From the NCBI GenBank assembly GCA_964398945.1, contig CAYNOT010000010.1:62001-126000 (forward strand): 64,000 nucleotides of DNA, in the 5' to 3' direction. The notes under the pieces are model-generated. The model had not been told where the DNA came from. It ran no database searches and worked only from the letters and a program-made list of their open reading frames with translations. This document shows, piece after piece, positions 45,336 to 55,153 of the stretch (the stretch's first letter is position 1; each line of letters starts with the position of its first letter). The DNA is from JBGTGG01 sp964398945 (lineage in GTDB: Bacteria; Bacteroidota; Bacteroidia; Cytophagales; Cyclobacteriaceae). The translations under genes and the position numbers were made by a program.

Positions 45336-47516
45336 ATGATCGGAAAGTTACGCTTTTGCTTATTAATTCTAGTTTCTTCGACTACCGCCTATAGTCAAAA
45401 CCCAATTTATCTTGACTCCACCAAGCCAATTGATATCCGCGTAGCGGATCTTGTTCAAAAGCTCACACTTGAAGAGAAGGTGCAGCAGATGATGGACCAA
45501 AGCCCTGCGATACCACGCCTTAATGTCCCTGCATATAATTGGTGGAATGAAAGCCTGCATGGTGTGGCCCGTTCAGGTGTGGCAACGGTGTATCCCCAGG
45601 CGATTGGCCTTGCAGCCACGTTTGATGAAGACCTTGTATATAAAGTTTCGACTTCTATTTCGGATGAGGCACGGGCGATGTACAATGCCGCTACCGCGCA
45701 GGGGTATCAAAAAAAATATGGTGGCCTTACCTTCTGGACACCGAACATCAATATTTTTCGTGACCCACGATGGGGCAGAGGCCAGGAAACCTATGGTGAA
45801 GACCCCTTTCTGACTTCCCGCATGGGGGTCTCTTTTGTAAAAGGGTTGCAAGGAAATGATCCAAACTATTTAAAGGTAGCTGCGTGCGCCAAACATTTTG
45901 CCGTGCACAGCGGACCGGAACGCCTGCGCCATGAGTTTGACGCGGTTGCTTCTATCAAGGATATCCGGGAAACCTATTTGCCCGCCTTCAAAGCATTGGT
46001 AATGGAAGCAAATGTAGAATCCGTGATGTGTGCCTATAACCGCACGAATGGTGATCCGTGTTGTTCTCATAACTTTTTGATCACGGACGTGCTTCGTAAG
46101 GAGTGGGGTTTCAAAGGGCATGTAGTAAGTGATTGTGGAGCAGTTGAAGATTTATATACAGGCCATAAAGTGACAGGAAGTTTGATGGCAGCTTCCGCAC
46201 TCGCGGTAAAAAGCGGGGTCAATCTGGATTGTGGTACAGAATACAATACCTTGGTTGAGGCGGTACAGCAGGGGATGATCACCGAAAAGGAAATTGATGA
46301 TGCGCTGACGGTATTGTTACAAACCCGTTTCAAATTGGGGATGTTTGATCCTGCCGGGAAGAATCCTTACGATAACTTAACACCGGAGGTAATCAATAGT
46401 GAGACACATCGCAAACTAGCGCGGGAGGCAGCAGTCAAATCCATTGTGATGTTAAAGAACAATGGCGTATTGCCGCTTAAAAATGATCTCTCCAATTACT
46501 TTATCACTGGACCGAATGCAGCCAGTATAGAAGCGTTGATCGGAAATTATTATGGTGTAAACCCGCAAATGGTAACGATCCTGGAAGGCATTGCTGGCGC
46601 TATCAAACCCGGGAGTCAACTGCAATATCGGCAAGGCACATTACTGGACCGCCCCAATGTAAACCCCATTGACTGGACAACCGGCAATACAAAAATCAGC
46701 GATGCGAATTTTGTTGTATTGGGAATAACAGGTTTGCTGGAAGGAGAGGAAGGGGCCTCCATTGCGTCTGAACATTTTGGTGACATGCTGGACTACAATT
46801 TACCGAAAGGGCAAATTGAATTCTTGAAAAAGATTTGCAAGGACAATGACAAACCGGTAATCGTAATCATTACCGGTGGATGCCCTTTGAATTTATCAGA
46901 AATACAAGAGTTGGCCGATGCTGTGTTGATGGCGTGGTATCCCGGGGAAGAAGGTGGAAATGCAGTGGCAGATATCATTTTTGGTAAAGCATCACCTTCC
47001 GGAAGGTTGCCCGTTACTTTTCCCAGGTCATTGGAGCAGTTGCCACCCTACGAAGACTATTCAATGAAAGGCAGGACGTACAAGTACATGACGGAAGAAC
47101 CACTATACCCATTTGGTTTTGGATTGAGCTATACGAGCTTTTCTTACTCCAATATCAAGCTGGCTTCACCTATCATAAAGAAGAGACAAAGTACAGCAGT
47201 ACAAGTAACCTTGACGAATACTGGAAAAGTTGAAGCGGAGGAAGTTGTACAGCTCTATATTACTGATGACGCAGCCTCGGTAGCCGTTCCGTTGTATTCC
47301 CTTCACGGGATTAAACGGATTAAATTGGCCCCCGGAAAATCAGAAGTGGTTTCGTTTCCAATAACCCCCGAAATGCTTGCCTTGATCAATGACAAAGGGG
47401 AAAGTGTTTTGGAGTCAGGCAAGTTTACAATTTCAGTAGGTGGTTCACTGCCCGGGAGCAGAAGTTTGGCGCTTGGAGCCACTCAGGGCCAACACGTTAC
47501 GCTCACGTTAAAATAA
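45336..47516 (+). CDS. GH3 beta-xylosidase/beta-glucosidase
   Basis: A 726-residue secreted glycosidase with signal peptide MIGKLRFCLLILVSSTTAYSQ. The GH3 N-terminal TIM domain has WWNESLHGVARSG, PNINIFRDPRWGRGQETYGEDP, and KHFAVHSGPE; the nucleophile Asp lies in HVVSDCGAV near residue 265. The C-terminal domain has KSIVMLKNNGVLPLK and GFGLSYTSFSYSN, and a fibronectin-like tail ends the protein. The WNESLHG and GQETYGEDP signatures favour the beta-xylosidase branch. It is divergent from lacI and 46 bases ahead of the DUF6807 gene. It would release xylose from oligosaccharides after GH67 has removed glucuronate. Confidence 0.93.
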   Translation: MIGKLRFCLLILVSSTTAYSQNPIYLDSTKPIDIRVADLVQKLTLEEKVQQMMDQSPAIPRLNVPAYNWWNESLHGVARSGVATVYPQAIGLAATFDEDLVYKVSTSISDEARAMYNAATAQGYQKKYGGLTFWTPNINIFRDPRWGRGQETYGEDPFLTSRMGVSFVKGLQGNDPNYLKVAACAKHFAVHSGPERLRHEFDAVASIKDIRETYLPAFKALVMEANVESVMCAYNRTNGDPCCSHNFLITDVLRKEWGFKGHVVSDCGAVEDLYTGHKVTGSLMAASALAVKSGVNLDCGTEYNTLVEAVQQGMITEKEIDDALTVLLQTRFKLGMFDPAGKNPYDNLTPEVINSETHRKLAREAAVKSIVMLKNNGVLPLKNDLSNYFITGPNAASIEALIGNYYGVNPQMVTILEGIAGAIKPGSQLQYRQGTLLDRPNVNPIDWTTGNTKISDANFVVLGITGLLEGEEGASIASEHFGDMLDYNLPKGQIEFLKKICKDNDKPVIVIITGGCPLNLSEIQELADAVLMAWYPGEEGGNAVADIIFGKASPSGRLPVTFPRSLEQLPPYEDYSMKGRTYKYMTEEPLYPFGFGLSYTSFSYSNIKLASPIIKKRQSTAVQVTLTNTGKVEAEEVVQLYITDDAASVAVPLYSLHGIKRIKLAPGKSEVVSFPITPEMLALINDKGESVLESGKFTISVGGSLPGSRSLALGATQGQHVTLTLK

Positions 47517-47562
47517 ATTCTTTTACTACGGTTTTGTTGGATATTAATTAAACCCAAACGGC

Positions 47563-48798
47563 ATGATTCAAAACAAACTGAGCATACTCTTTCTTGTTTT
47601 GATCTGCATGGCCTGCGAGCCACAACCATTGGCAAGATTTACGATAACACGTGCTGAACCGTCAGACAAAAGGGGGCAATTGGTTCGGGTGCATCTTGAT
47701 TCCATTACCAATTTACCTGACAGTGCACTTCAATTGGTAAAACTTGATGATCATACTAAAACGTCAATTCCTTTTCAGGTAGAGCATGGAGAGCATCGCA
47801 TATTGATTTGGTTTTTACAAGGCCGGAAAGATGGAGAACAGCAATACGAACTTATCCACAAACTTTCGAAGGATGTATTTCCTCAGCTACAAATCGAAAA
47901 TAATGAAGGTGCGTTTACTATTTCAAGTGCCGGTTCCAATTTGCTTCAATACAATTACGAAACGGTTTATCCGCCTGCAGGTGTTGATTCTGTTTTTAAA
48001 CGCAGTGCATTTATCCATCCGGTGTGGACCCCCAACGGACAAGTTTTAACGCGTATTCAGCCGCCTGATCATTATCATCACTACGGCATTTGGAACCCCT
48101 GGACACATGTGTTGTTCGAAGGTGATACAATAGATTTTTGGAACCTTTACAAAAAGCAAGGTACGGTACGTTTCAAAAAGCTTTTATCAACAAGCATTGG
48201 GTCCGTGTATGCAGCAATCAAAGTAGAACTTGAACATATTGTATTTAAAAATGACCATAGTGAAAAAGTGGCACTTCGTGAAATTCAAACGATTCGTGCA
48301 ACGCCTGTTCAGGAGAATAAATATTTTATTGTTGACATTAAAATCGAAATGGAGTGCGCCACGGAAAGTCCTTTTCATATTCTGGAATATCGATATGGTG
48401 GTTTGGGATGGCGTGCTACAGAAGAATGGAATCCTGATAATAGTGAAGTACTGACATCAGAAAACCGAACGCGCAAGGATGCCGATGGGTCACGGGCGCG
48501 GTGGTGTATGGCGCAGGGGCAATTGGGAAATGACGAAGGCGGGATGGTGTTGCTTTCGCATACTGAAAATTATAATCACCCGGAGGCATTGCGCATTTGG
48601 CCTGAAGATTCAAATGGTGGAGAAATGTTTGTTAATATTGCCCCTACCAAGTTTGACGATTGGGTGCTCAATCCCCATCAGACGTATACACTTCAATATA
48701 GGTTCATTGTGTTTAGTGGACGATTCACTAAGGATGAAGCAGAACGGGGATGGCAGCAGTATGTAGATTCGCCATCAATGAAAATAAAAAAATTATAA
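47563..48798 (+). CDS. DUF6807 lipoprotein (PmoA-like name is misleading)
   Basis: A 411-residue lipoprotein with signal MIQNKLSILFLVLICMAC followed by EPQP. The body carries the DUF6807 pattern: FIHPVWTPNGQVLTRIQPPDHYHHYGIWNPWTHVLFEG, then RYGGLGWRATEEWN and GGMVLLSHTENYNHPEALRIWPE. The clustered histidines in DHYHHYGIW could bind a metal. The family is often labelled methane oxygenase PmoA in databases, which has no support here. Its enzyme activity is unknown. Position between GH3 and the propeller protein suggests a role in uronate-decorated xylan breakdown (inference). Confidence 0.85.
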   Translation: MIQNKLSILFLVLICMACEPQPLARFTITRAEPSDKRGQLVRVHLDSITNLPDSALQLVKLDDHTKTSIPFQVEHGEHRILIWFLQGRKDGEQQYELIHKLSKDVFPQLQIENNEGAFTISSAGSNLLQYNYETVYPPAGVDSVFKRSAFIHPVWTPNGQVLTRIQPPDHYHHYGIWNPWTHVLFEGDTIDFWNLYKKQGTVRFKKLLSTSIGSVYAAIKVELEHIVFKNDHSEKVALREIQTIRATPVQENKYFIVDIKIEMECATESPFHILEYRYGGLGWRATEEWNPDNSEVLTSENRTRKDADGSRARWCMAQGQLGNDEGGMVLLSHTENYNHPEALRIWPEDSNGGEMFVNIAPTKFDDWVLNPHQTYTLQYRFIVFSGRFTKDEAERGWQQYVDSPSMKIKKL

Positions 48799-48819
48799 AA
48801 GGCCTAAACGTTTCAAATC

Positions 48820-50340
48820 ATGCGTACGTTTTATTTTTCAAACCGGTTTCCTTTGATCTTTCTGCTGTTCGTGTTAATAGAACCGATAAGTGGGATGGCG
48901 CAACTTTCCCCTGTTGGGATTTTTGAACATCACCAGGATGTGGGTGATCCCAAAATAAAAGGATCGGCAGTGTATGATGCAACCAACCAAACCTATACAG
49001 TTTCCAGTGCAGGTGAAAATATATGGGCCAACCGTGATCAATTTCATTTTTTATGGAAAAAAATAAAAGGTGATTTCATTGTGCGCGCAACGGTTCAATT
49101 TATTGGTGAAGGAACCGATCCCCATCGTAAGATTGGGATCATTGCCCGTGATAAATTGACAACCGATTCAAAATACGCAGACGCTTGTGTACATGGCGAT
49201 GTACTTACATCATTGCAATACCGGTCCACTGACGGGGCACAAACCGAACAAGAAGTATTATCCGTTTATCATCCAACCGAAATTGAATTCCAACGAAAAG
49301 GAAATGTGTTCACATTTTCAGCTGCACAGTTTGGTGAAAACTATAAATCGGTATCCAAAGGGATTCAACTAAATGAAGAAGTGTATGTCGGTTTGTTTGT
49401 TTGCTCACACCGGGAAGATGTTATAGAAAAAGCAATCTTTAGCAATGTGCGGATTGTTATACCGGCACCGGACGATTTTATTCCCTACCGCGATTACATT
49501 GGTAGCAACCTGGAAATCATGAACGTATTTACGGGTGAAAGAAAAGTATTGCATACGGCCCCCAATTCGTTGCAAGCCCCCAACTGGACACCGGACAACA
49601 AGCGGCTCATTTGGGCAGAAGAGGGGTTGTTGAAATATTATGAATTGGAAACCGGTACGATCAAAACATTGAACACGGGTTTTGCAAAAGACAATAACAA
49701 CGATCACGTTTTATCCTTTGATGGTAAGATGATGGCCATCAGCAACCACATGGGTGAAAACCGTACCTCAACAATTTTTATTTTGCCGGCATCGGGATCA
49801 GACAGCCCCGAACAAATTACAAAGGTTGAAAGCGGCCATTCTTTTTTGCATGGCTGGTCGCCCGATGGGAAGAAAATTATTTTTACCGGACAACGAAATA
49901 ATGTATGGGATATTTGGGAAGTAGATGTAAACACAAAAGAGGAACGCGCATTGACCAATACACCTACGCTTGATGACGGTTCGGAATATAGCCCGGATGG
50001 GAAGTATATTTATTTTAATTCGGTGCGCACCGGCACGATGCAAATCTGGCGAATGAAAGCAGATGGAAGTGATCAAATGCAAATTACATTTGATGAATAC
50101 AACGATTGGTTCCCGCACATTTCACCCGATGGAAAATGGATGGTGTATCTTTCTTTTCCAAAAGAGATTGATCCAACCACACATCCTTTTTATGAACGCG
50201 TTTACTTGAGGTTGATGCCTGTGAGTGGCGGGGTTCCAAAAACCATCGCCTACATCTATGGCGGACAAGGAACGATCAATGTTCCCAGTTGGTCCCCCGA
50301 TAGTAAGTCGGTTGCGTTTATCAGCAACACACAATACTAA
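48820..50340 (+). CDS. Secreted protein: DUF1349-like lectin fold + TolB-type (PD40) propeller
   Basis: A 506-residue protein with a signal peptide (FPLIFLLFVLIEPISGMAQ). Residues 25-220 form a concanavalin-like domain similar to DUF1349 (KIKGDFIVRATVQFIGEG, RKIGIIARDKL, VYVGLFVCSH). The rest is a TolB-like beta-propeller of WD40/PD40 repeats (SWSPDGKKIIFTGQR-type units: HGWSPDGKKIIFTG, EYSPDGKYIYFNSV, HISPDGKWMVYLS, SWSPDSKSVAFIS). No catalytic motif is evident. It is the third gene of the GH3 operon, 21 bases after DUF6807. It may bind oligosaccharides, or it may be a lyase-like propeller whose activity I cannot identify. Confidence 0.82.
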   Translation: MRTFYFSNRFPLIFLLFVLIEPISGMAQLSPVGIFEHHQDVGDPKIKGSAVYDATNQTYTVSSAGENIWANRDQFHFLWKKIKGDFIVRATVQFIGEGTDPHRKIGIIARDKLTTDSKYADACVHGDVLTSLQYRSTDGAQTEQEVLSVYHPTEIEFQRKGNVFTFSAAQFGENYKSVSKGIQLNEEVYVGLFVCSHREDVIEKAIFSNVRIVIPAPDDFIPYRDYIGSNLEIMNVFTGERKVLHTAPNSLQAPNWTPDNKRLIWAEEGLLKYYELETGTIKTLNTGFAKDNNNDHVLSFDGKMMAISNHMGENRTSTIFILPASGSDSPEQITKVESGHSFLHGWSPDGKKIIFTGQRNNVWDIWEVDVNTKEERALTNTPTLDDGSEYSPDGKYIYFNSVRTGTMQIWRMKADGSDQMQITFDEYNDWFPHISPDGKWMVYLSFPKEIDPTTHPFYERVYLRLMPVSGGVPKTIAYIYGGQGTINVPSWSPDSKSVAFISNTQY

Positions 50341-50451
50341 TTTTACCAACATTCGTTCCGCTGGGATAGCTTCTGCATACTACTACAAGCACTATACCCC
50401 GATTTGGATCGGAGTATCTTATATGACTATAATAAGTACCCGGTTTAAAAA

Positions 50452-50470
50452 CCCCGGAATAAATCCGGGG
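50452..50470 (-). terminator. Intrinsic terminator of the GH5 gene
   Basis: On the minus strand CCCCGGA (50470-50464) pairs with TCCGGGG (50458-50452) across a 5-base loop and is followed by TTTTTAAA. It lies just past the GH5 stop at 50483. The plus-strand operon ending at 50340 reaches the same hairpin from the other side. Confidence 0.7.
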
Positions 50471-50482
50471 TGGGCAGTAAAA

Positions 50483-51574
50483 TTACTTTTTGTTTTGATG
50501 GGAAGCGGGCACTTTAAATTCCATTGCCTCTAACAGGGGAACATTTAAGTCATGATCAAAACGCTCCAATGAACCTTTCGTAAAAAGACCGAAACTATTT
50601 TTGTAGTCCCACATCGTCCAGGGGATATTTTTTTCATTGAGATACTTTCGAACTTCTTCGTACCACAACACGCGGTCTTTCGGATCACTGCTTTTCATGT
50701 ACACACCGAACTCACCACAAAAGACCGGCACATTTCGTATGCGTTGAAACTCGACAGCAATGTCGATCATGGCTTTAACATTTTCAACCGATCCATCAGC
50801 GGGGTATGTTTTGATTGCACTTTCGAGCCAGGTACCTGTAGCCAGCGTTGGAATTTTTATTGAAGTACCGGCAGCATACGGAAAGGGTACACCATTTATT
50901 GAATCCAACGATGGCGATGGCCAGCCCGCCCCTTGATGGGTAAAGACAAAAGGATCGTAGAAATGAAAAGTATAAATAAGTTTTGGATCCTTATAGACGG
51001 GAATGTATGCCAGATTATGAAAGCTGTTCCAATTGCTACCACCTACAATGATGAAATGATTTTTATCCACAGTGCGAATAGAATCAATCACCTGTCCTTG
51101 TATTTTTCCCCAAACAACATCCTCTATTCCGGTTGGTTCATTCAGGATTTCATACAAAATGTAATCCGATCGATCTTTATAGTGTTCGGCCATTTGTATC
51201 CAAACCTTTGAAAGGATATTAACAACATCGGGTTCTGTTTTCCCGGTTGGACTGAATGAATGGTTGTCCAGGATTAAATAAAGTTGAAGTTCCTCGGCCC
51301 AATCGACAACCTGGTCCATGTATTCAAAGAATAGTGGATCCAATTTGTAGTTGGGTTCCCCATTCGTCATGCCGTGTAAGTTGATGGGCAACCGGATAAC
51401 ATCCGCACCGAGTGATTTTATTTGTTCAAAATCCTTTTTGGTGTATTTCCAAAATAGTATGCGCTGGGCTGAAGGCACCTGAAACCAGGTGGTCACATTC
51501 ACCCCTTTTGAAAAGGGTACCTGGGCAGATAGCCCTGTTGAAACAAGTAAGAATAGGAAGGCGAATTTTTTCAT
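50483..51574 (-). CDS. GH5 endoglucanase/mannanase-type glycosidase
   Basis: A 363-residue secreted enzyme with signal peptide MKKFAFLFLLVSTGLSAQ. The GH5 TIM barrel has RLPINLHGMT, YLILDNHSF, the acid/base Glu146 in YEILNEPTG, HFYDPFVFTHQGAGW, the nucleophile Glu288 in PVFCGEFGVY, and WTMWDYKNSFGLF at the C-terminus. There is no accessory binding module. The general fold cleaves beta-1,4-glucan, mannan or xyloglucan; subfamily cannot be fixed by eye. It is alone on the minus strand between two plus-strand operons and lies divergent from the susC operon with 210 bases between. Confidence 0.92.
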   Translation of the reverse strand: MKKFAFLFLLVSTGLSAQVPFSKGVNVTTWFQVPSAQRILFWKYTKKDFEQIKSLGADVIRLPINLHGMTNGEPNYKLDPLFFEYMDQVVDWAEELQLYLILDNHSFSPTGKTEPDVVNILSKVWIQMAEHYKDRSDYILYEILNEPTGIEDVVWGKIQGQVIDSIRTVDKNHFIIVGGSNWNSFHNLAYIPVYKDPKLIYTFHFYDPFVFTHQGAGWPSPSLDSINGVPFPYAAGTSIKIPTLATGTWLESAIKTYPADGSVENVKAMIDIAVEFQRIRNVPVFCGEFGVYMKSSDPKDRVLWYEEVRKYLNEKNIPWTMWDYKNSFGLFTKGSLERFDHDLNVPLLEAMEFKVPASHQNKK

Positions 51575-51784
51575 GGTCGTCAGGATTGCTCAGTTTTTTT
51601 ATTAAACACGTTTCTCGACTGGAAATTAAGAAGAAACAGGATACGCAAAACACCGCTGAATACCGAAATGCGCCTATCTGCTTGATTATTATAAGCTTAA
51701 ACCATTCCCCCCCTGTATTTGGATTATTTACCCTCTGTTGAAATTAACGAATAAAACCACATTTAGAGGTTAAAATAGCACTGT

Positions 51785-51925
51785 ATGGTCAATTGGTTAA
51801 GCTGGATGCGTGGAAAACTAAAAGACCCTTCCAAGCGAGAACGGTTCATGTGGACACTCGAAATTGGGTTGGGGGTTTGCGCGGCACTCTTCATCGTGAT
51901 CATACTGCTCATTTTTCTGTACTAA
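51785..51925 (+). CDS. 46-residue membrane peptide ahead of susC
   Basis: An ATG at 51785 opens 46 codons to TAA at 51923-51925, 14 bases before the susC ATG. The first half is charged (MVNWLSWMRGKLKDPSKRERF) and the second half is one hydrophobic helix (LGVCAALFIVIILLIFLY) ending at the stop. Positive residues before the helix suggest an N-in topology. It lies in a different frame from the long ORF that extends susC upstream to 51793. Such a clean charge and hydrophobicity pattern is unlikely in a noncoding leader. No family is known to me. Confidence 0.55.
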   Translation: MVNWLSWMRGKLKDPSKRERFMWTLEIGLGVCAALFIVIILLIFLY

Positions 51926-51939
51926 AACCAAACAAACTT

Positions 51940-54900
51940 ATGAGACAACTTTTACAATTTAAGTTGCGAACAGCGAGCCTATTGGTGCCACTCCTGCTGA
52001 TGGCGCTCGTTGTTCATGGACAAACACAGGTGACCGGCACAGTTAAAGATGCTACCGGATCAGCGCTGCCCGGAGTGAACGTGATTATCAAAGGCACGAC
52101 TTCAGGAACCACCACAGATGCAGATGGAAGGTTTTCCATGATGGCAAATTCTTCCGATGTACTCCTGGTATCTTTTATAGGCTATAAAAGCCAGGAAATA
52201 GCGGTGGGAAATTTAACCATGATAAACATTACAATGGAGGAGGATATTGCATCCCTTGAGGAAGTTGTAGTGGTGGGTTATGGAACACAACGGAAAAGTG
52301 ATCTTACGGGTGCACTTTCTTCCGTAACCGGAGAATCGCTACGCGGAACAGTAACAGCAAGTATCGATCAGGCATTACAAGGCCGTGCGGCTGGTGTTCA
52401 GGTTACACAAAACTCCGGCCAACCAGGGGGTGCAGTATCCATTCGGATAAGAGGTACAACTTCACTCACACAAAGCAGTGAACCACTCTATGTAATTGAT
52501 GGTATCCAGGTTCCTGGTAGTGCCCAGGGAATTTCTGGTTTCGACTGGCAAGGTGGAGCAGGAGGTCAACAACAAGCTGCGAGCAATCCACTCGCTTCGA
52601 TAAACCCTTCAGACATTGAGAGCATAGAGATCCTCAAAGATGCATCTGCTACTGCAATCTACGGATCACGTGCAGCGAACGGTGTGGTAATGGTTACTAC
52701 AAAACGCGGAAAAAGAGGCGAAGCAAAACTCAATTTTAACAGTTTCTATGCCTTACAGGAAGTTTATAAGGGATTCGACATGATGGATCTACCTGCTTAT
52801 GCTCAATATAATAATGAAGTTGCGCAGGAAGTTTCAACTATTACTGCCAACCCAAACTTTGCCGACCCAAGCTTACTGAGCCGTGGTACTGATTGGCAGG
52901 ATGCTGTTTTTCAAGTAGCACCAATGCAAAGCTATACCCTTACGGCAACCGGGGGAAATGAAAACACGCAATACATGGTTTCGGGTGGGTACTTCCAACA
53001 AGACGGTATCATCATCGGATCTAATTTCGATCGGTTCAACGTGCGGACCAATCTTGACACTCGTTTTAAAGACAAAGTAAAATTGGGAGTGAGCACTGGC
53101 TTTTCCCGGAAAGACGAAACCATCACACTTCAGGATGGTGGTGATGGTGTAATATCACAGGCTGCACAAATGGCGCCTCATATTCCGGTGCGAAACTTTG
53201 ATGGAAGTTATGCGGGCCCGAGTCAACAAGAACTTTCTTCACAAGTGGGTTCTAATCCAGTGGCACTTGCACTTCTAAGAAATAACACGGTACTCAACAA
53301 CAGGCTCATGACGAACATGTATGTTGATTTTGAGGTTATCAAAGGGCTAAGTTTCAGGTCTGAGATTGGTATGGACTATAGTACCACACTTAATAAAGCC
53401 TTCCTGCCTACCTATGAATGGGGACGCGTGAGCAATACCATTAGTCAATTAGGGCAAAGGTTGGATCAGAATTTCTTCTGGGTATGGAAAAACTACGCCA
53501 CATACAACAAGACTTTTGGCAGCCATGAATTTACCGCGATGGCAGGGTTGGAAGCCCAGAAAGGTCGTTGGGAAAATATGATTATCTATAAGTTCAATGT
53601 TCCGAACGACTTGCCTGTGGTCAGTCAGGGAGATGTTAACGAGAATTTTCCTCCTACCGGAGGAATTGAATGGTTTTCCCTTTACTCACAATTTGGCAGA
53701 ATAAATTATAACTACAGTGATCGCTATCTGTTAACGGCAACCATTCGTAGAGATGGTTCTTCCCGTTTCGGAGCGAATAACCGTTGGGGGATATTTCCTT
53801 CGGTATCAGGTGCCTGGCGTATTTCCAATGAAAGCTTCTTTCCACAAAACGATGTGTTAAGCAATCTCAAATTAAGGGTGGGATGGGGACAAACGGGCAA
53901 TCAGGAAATTGACAACTATGCGTTTGGCTCTCCACTGACTACCCAGCAATCGTATTTTGGGCCTGCGGTACGTAACAGTGCCTACTCCAATCCGGATGTA
54001 CAATGGGAATCCACCGCCATGGCCAATATTGGATTGGATGCAGAACTTTGGGGTGGCCGTGCTACACTTACGATTGAAGCTTATAACAAAGTCACAGACA
54101 AAATGCTACTTCGTGTGCCACTGCCTGCAACCTTTGGAAACGAGGTGCAGGGGCCACAGGCAAATGTTGGTAGTATGACAAACAAGGGGATTGAATTTAC
54201 GGTAACCACTGTAAATATTGATAGGGGAAATTTTAAATGGACATCCGATGCAAACCTATCCATAAACCGCAACAATATAACGGATATGGGTGGCACAACC
54301 ATTTTCAGAAATCTCTATTGGTACCCAGGGTTTGAAACAGCAACCATGACAAGGGCTGGTTATCCGGTTGGACAATTCTATGGATTCGTAATGGAAGGGA
54401 TTTTTACTTCCGCGGAAGAAATTTTAAATCATGCTGTTCAAATCCAGGCACCCAATTCAATAACACCCGAAAATCCAAATGGTGTTAACCTGATAGAAAG
54501 AACCCAGGGCTTATGGTTGGGCGATATTAAATGGAAGGACGTGAACGGGGATGGTGTAATCGACAGTCGCGACCAAACGGTAATTGGTGATCCTAATCCA
54601 GACTTTACTTTTGGATTCAATAACTCGTTAACGTATGGTCCGTTTAGTTTGGATCTGTTTATCATTGGTTCTATAGGTGGAGACATTCTTAATTATTCAC
54701 GCGCCCGAAATGAACAGATGATTGGAAACTTTGACAACCAATCCATGACCGTTGTCAACCGGGCACGTACCCAATTAAAACCGGATGGCCTTGACATCAA
54801 CAACATCGATGATGTAGAATTAATCAATCCGGAAACAAACATGCCGCGATTTGACAATGGCGGGGAAAATCGTAACCACTACATGTCATCACGATGGATT

Positions 54901-55152
54901 GAAGACGGAACTTATGTAAGGCTTCAAAATGTAAAATTTAGCTATAACCTTCCTCAGACATTACTTAGTAAAGTTAAAATAGCAAACATGCAGGTTTATG
55001 CCAACATCCAAAACCTGGCAACCTTTACCAAATACAAAGGACTTGACCCTCAAATCGGTTCTTTTAACCAAAGCGCATTAATGCAGAATGTTGATATGGG
55101 TCGCTATCCGGCACCGCGTGTGTATACATTCGGAATTAATGTTGACTTCTAA
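51940..55152 (+). CDS. susC: SusC/RagA TonB-dependent outer membrane transporter
   Basis: The frame is open from 51793, but the ATG at 51940 (MRQLLQFKLRTASLLVPLLLMALVVHGQ) begins the signal peptide, giving 1070 residues. Domains in order: carboxypeptidase-D-like N-terminal repeat (TGTVKDATGSALPGVNVIIKGTTSGTTTDADGRFSM), the SusC-specific stretch LEEVVVVGYGTQRKSDLTGALSSV, the TonB plug (IDQALQGRAAGVQVTQNSGQPGGAVSIRIRGTTSL) and the 22-stranded barrel. It imports oligosaccharides with the SusD lid encoded one base downstream. The substrate is inferred from the locus to be a hemicellulose fragment. Confidence 0.97.
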   Translation: MRQLLQFKLRTASLLVPLLLMALVVHGQTQVTGTVKDATGSALPGVNVIIKGTTSGTTTDADGRFSMMANSSDVLLVSFIGYKSQEIAVGNLTMINITMEEDIASLEEVVVVGYGTQRKSDLTGALSSVTGESLRGTVTASIDQALQGRAAGVQVTQNSGQPGGAVSIRIRGTTSLTQSSEPLYVIDGIQVPGSAQGISGFDWQGGAGGQQQAASNPLASINPSDIESIEILKDASATAIYGSRAANGVVMVTTKRGKRGEAKLNFNSFYALQEVYKGFDMMDLPAYAQYNNEVAQEVSTITANPNFADPSLLSRGTDWQDAVFQVAPMQSYTLTATGGNENTQYMVSGGYFQQDGIIIGSNFDRFNVRTNLDTRFKDKVKLGVSTGFSRKDETITLQDGGDGVISQAAQMAPHIPVRNFDGSYAGPSQQELSSQVGSNPVALALLRNNTVLNNRLMTNMYVDFEVIKGLSFRSEIGMDYSTTLNKAFLPTYEWGRVSNTISQLGQRLDQNFFWVWKNYATYNKTFGSHEFTAMAGLEAQKGRWENMIIYKFNVPNDLPVVSQGDVNENFPPTGGIEWFSLYSQFGRINYNYSDRYLLTATIRRDGSSRFGANNRWGIFPSVSGAWRISNESFFPQNDVLSNLKLRVGWGQTGNQEIDNYAFGSPLTTQQSYFGPAVRNSAYSNPDVQWESTAMANIGLDAELWGGRATLTIEAYNKVTDKMLLRVPLPATFGNEVQGPQANVGSMTNKGIEFTVTTVNIDRGNFKWTSDANLSINRNNITDMGGTTIFRNLYWYPGFETATMTRAGYPVGQFYGFVMEGIFTSAEEILNHAVQIQAPNSITPENPNGVNLIERTQGLWLGDIKWKDVNGDGVIDSRDQTVIGDPNPDFTFGFNNSLTYGPFSLDLFIIGSIGGDILNYSRARNEQMIGNFDNQSMTVVNRARTQLKPDGLDINNIDDVELINPETNMPRFDNGGENRNHYMSSRWIEDGTYVRLQNVKFSYNLPQTLLSKVKIANMQVYANIQNLATFTKYKGLDPQIGSFNQSALMQNVDMGRYPAPRVYTFGINVDF

Positions 55153-55153
55153 A

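Noticed and set aside
45336..45366. Possible riboswitch or RNA element in the 45151-45335 gap
   Set aside because: Apart from the LacI-type palindrome and promoter elements, no stable structured element was seen.
47563..48798. Methane monooxygenase subunit (PmoA) label for the DUF6807 protein
   Set aside because: The protein is a lipoprotein with no PmoA membrane helices and sits among glycan genes; the name is a database carry-over.
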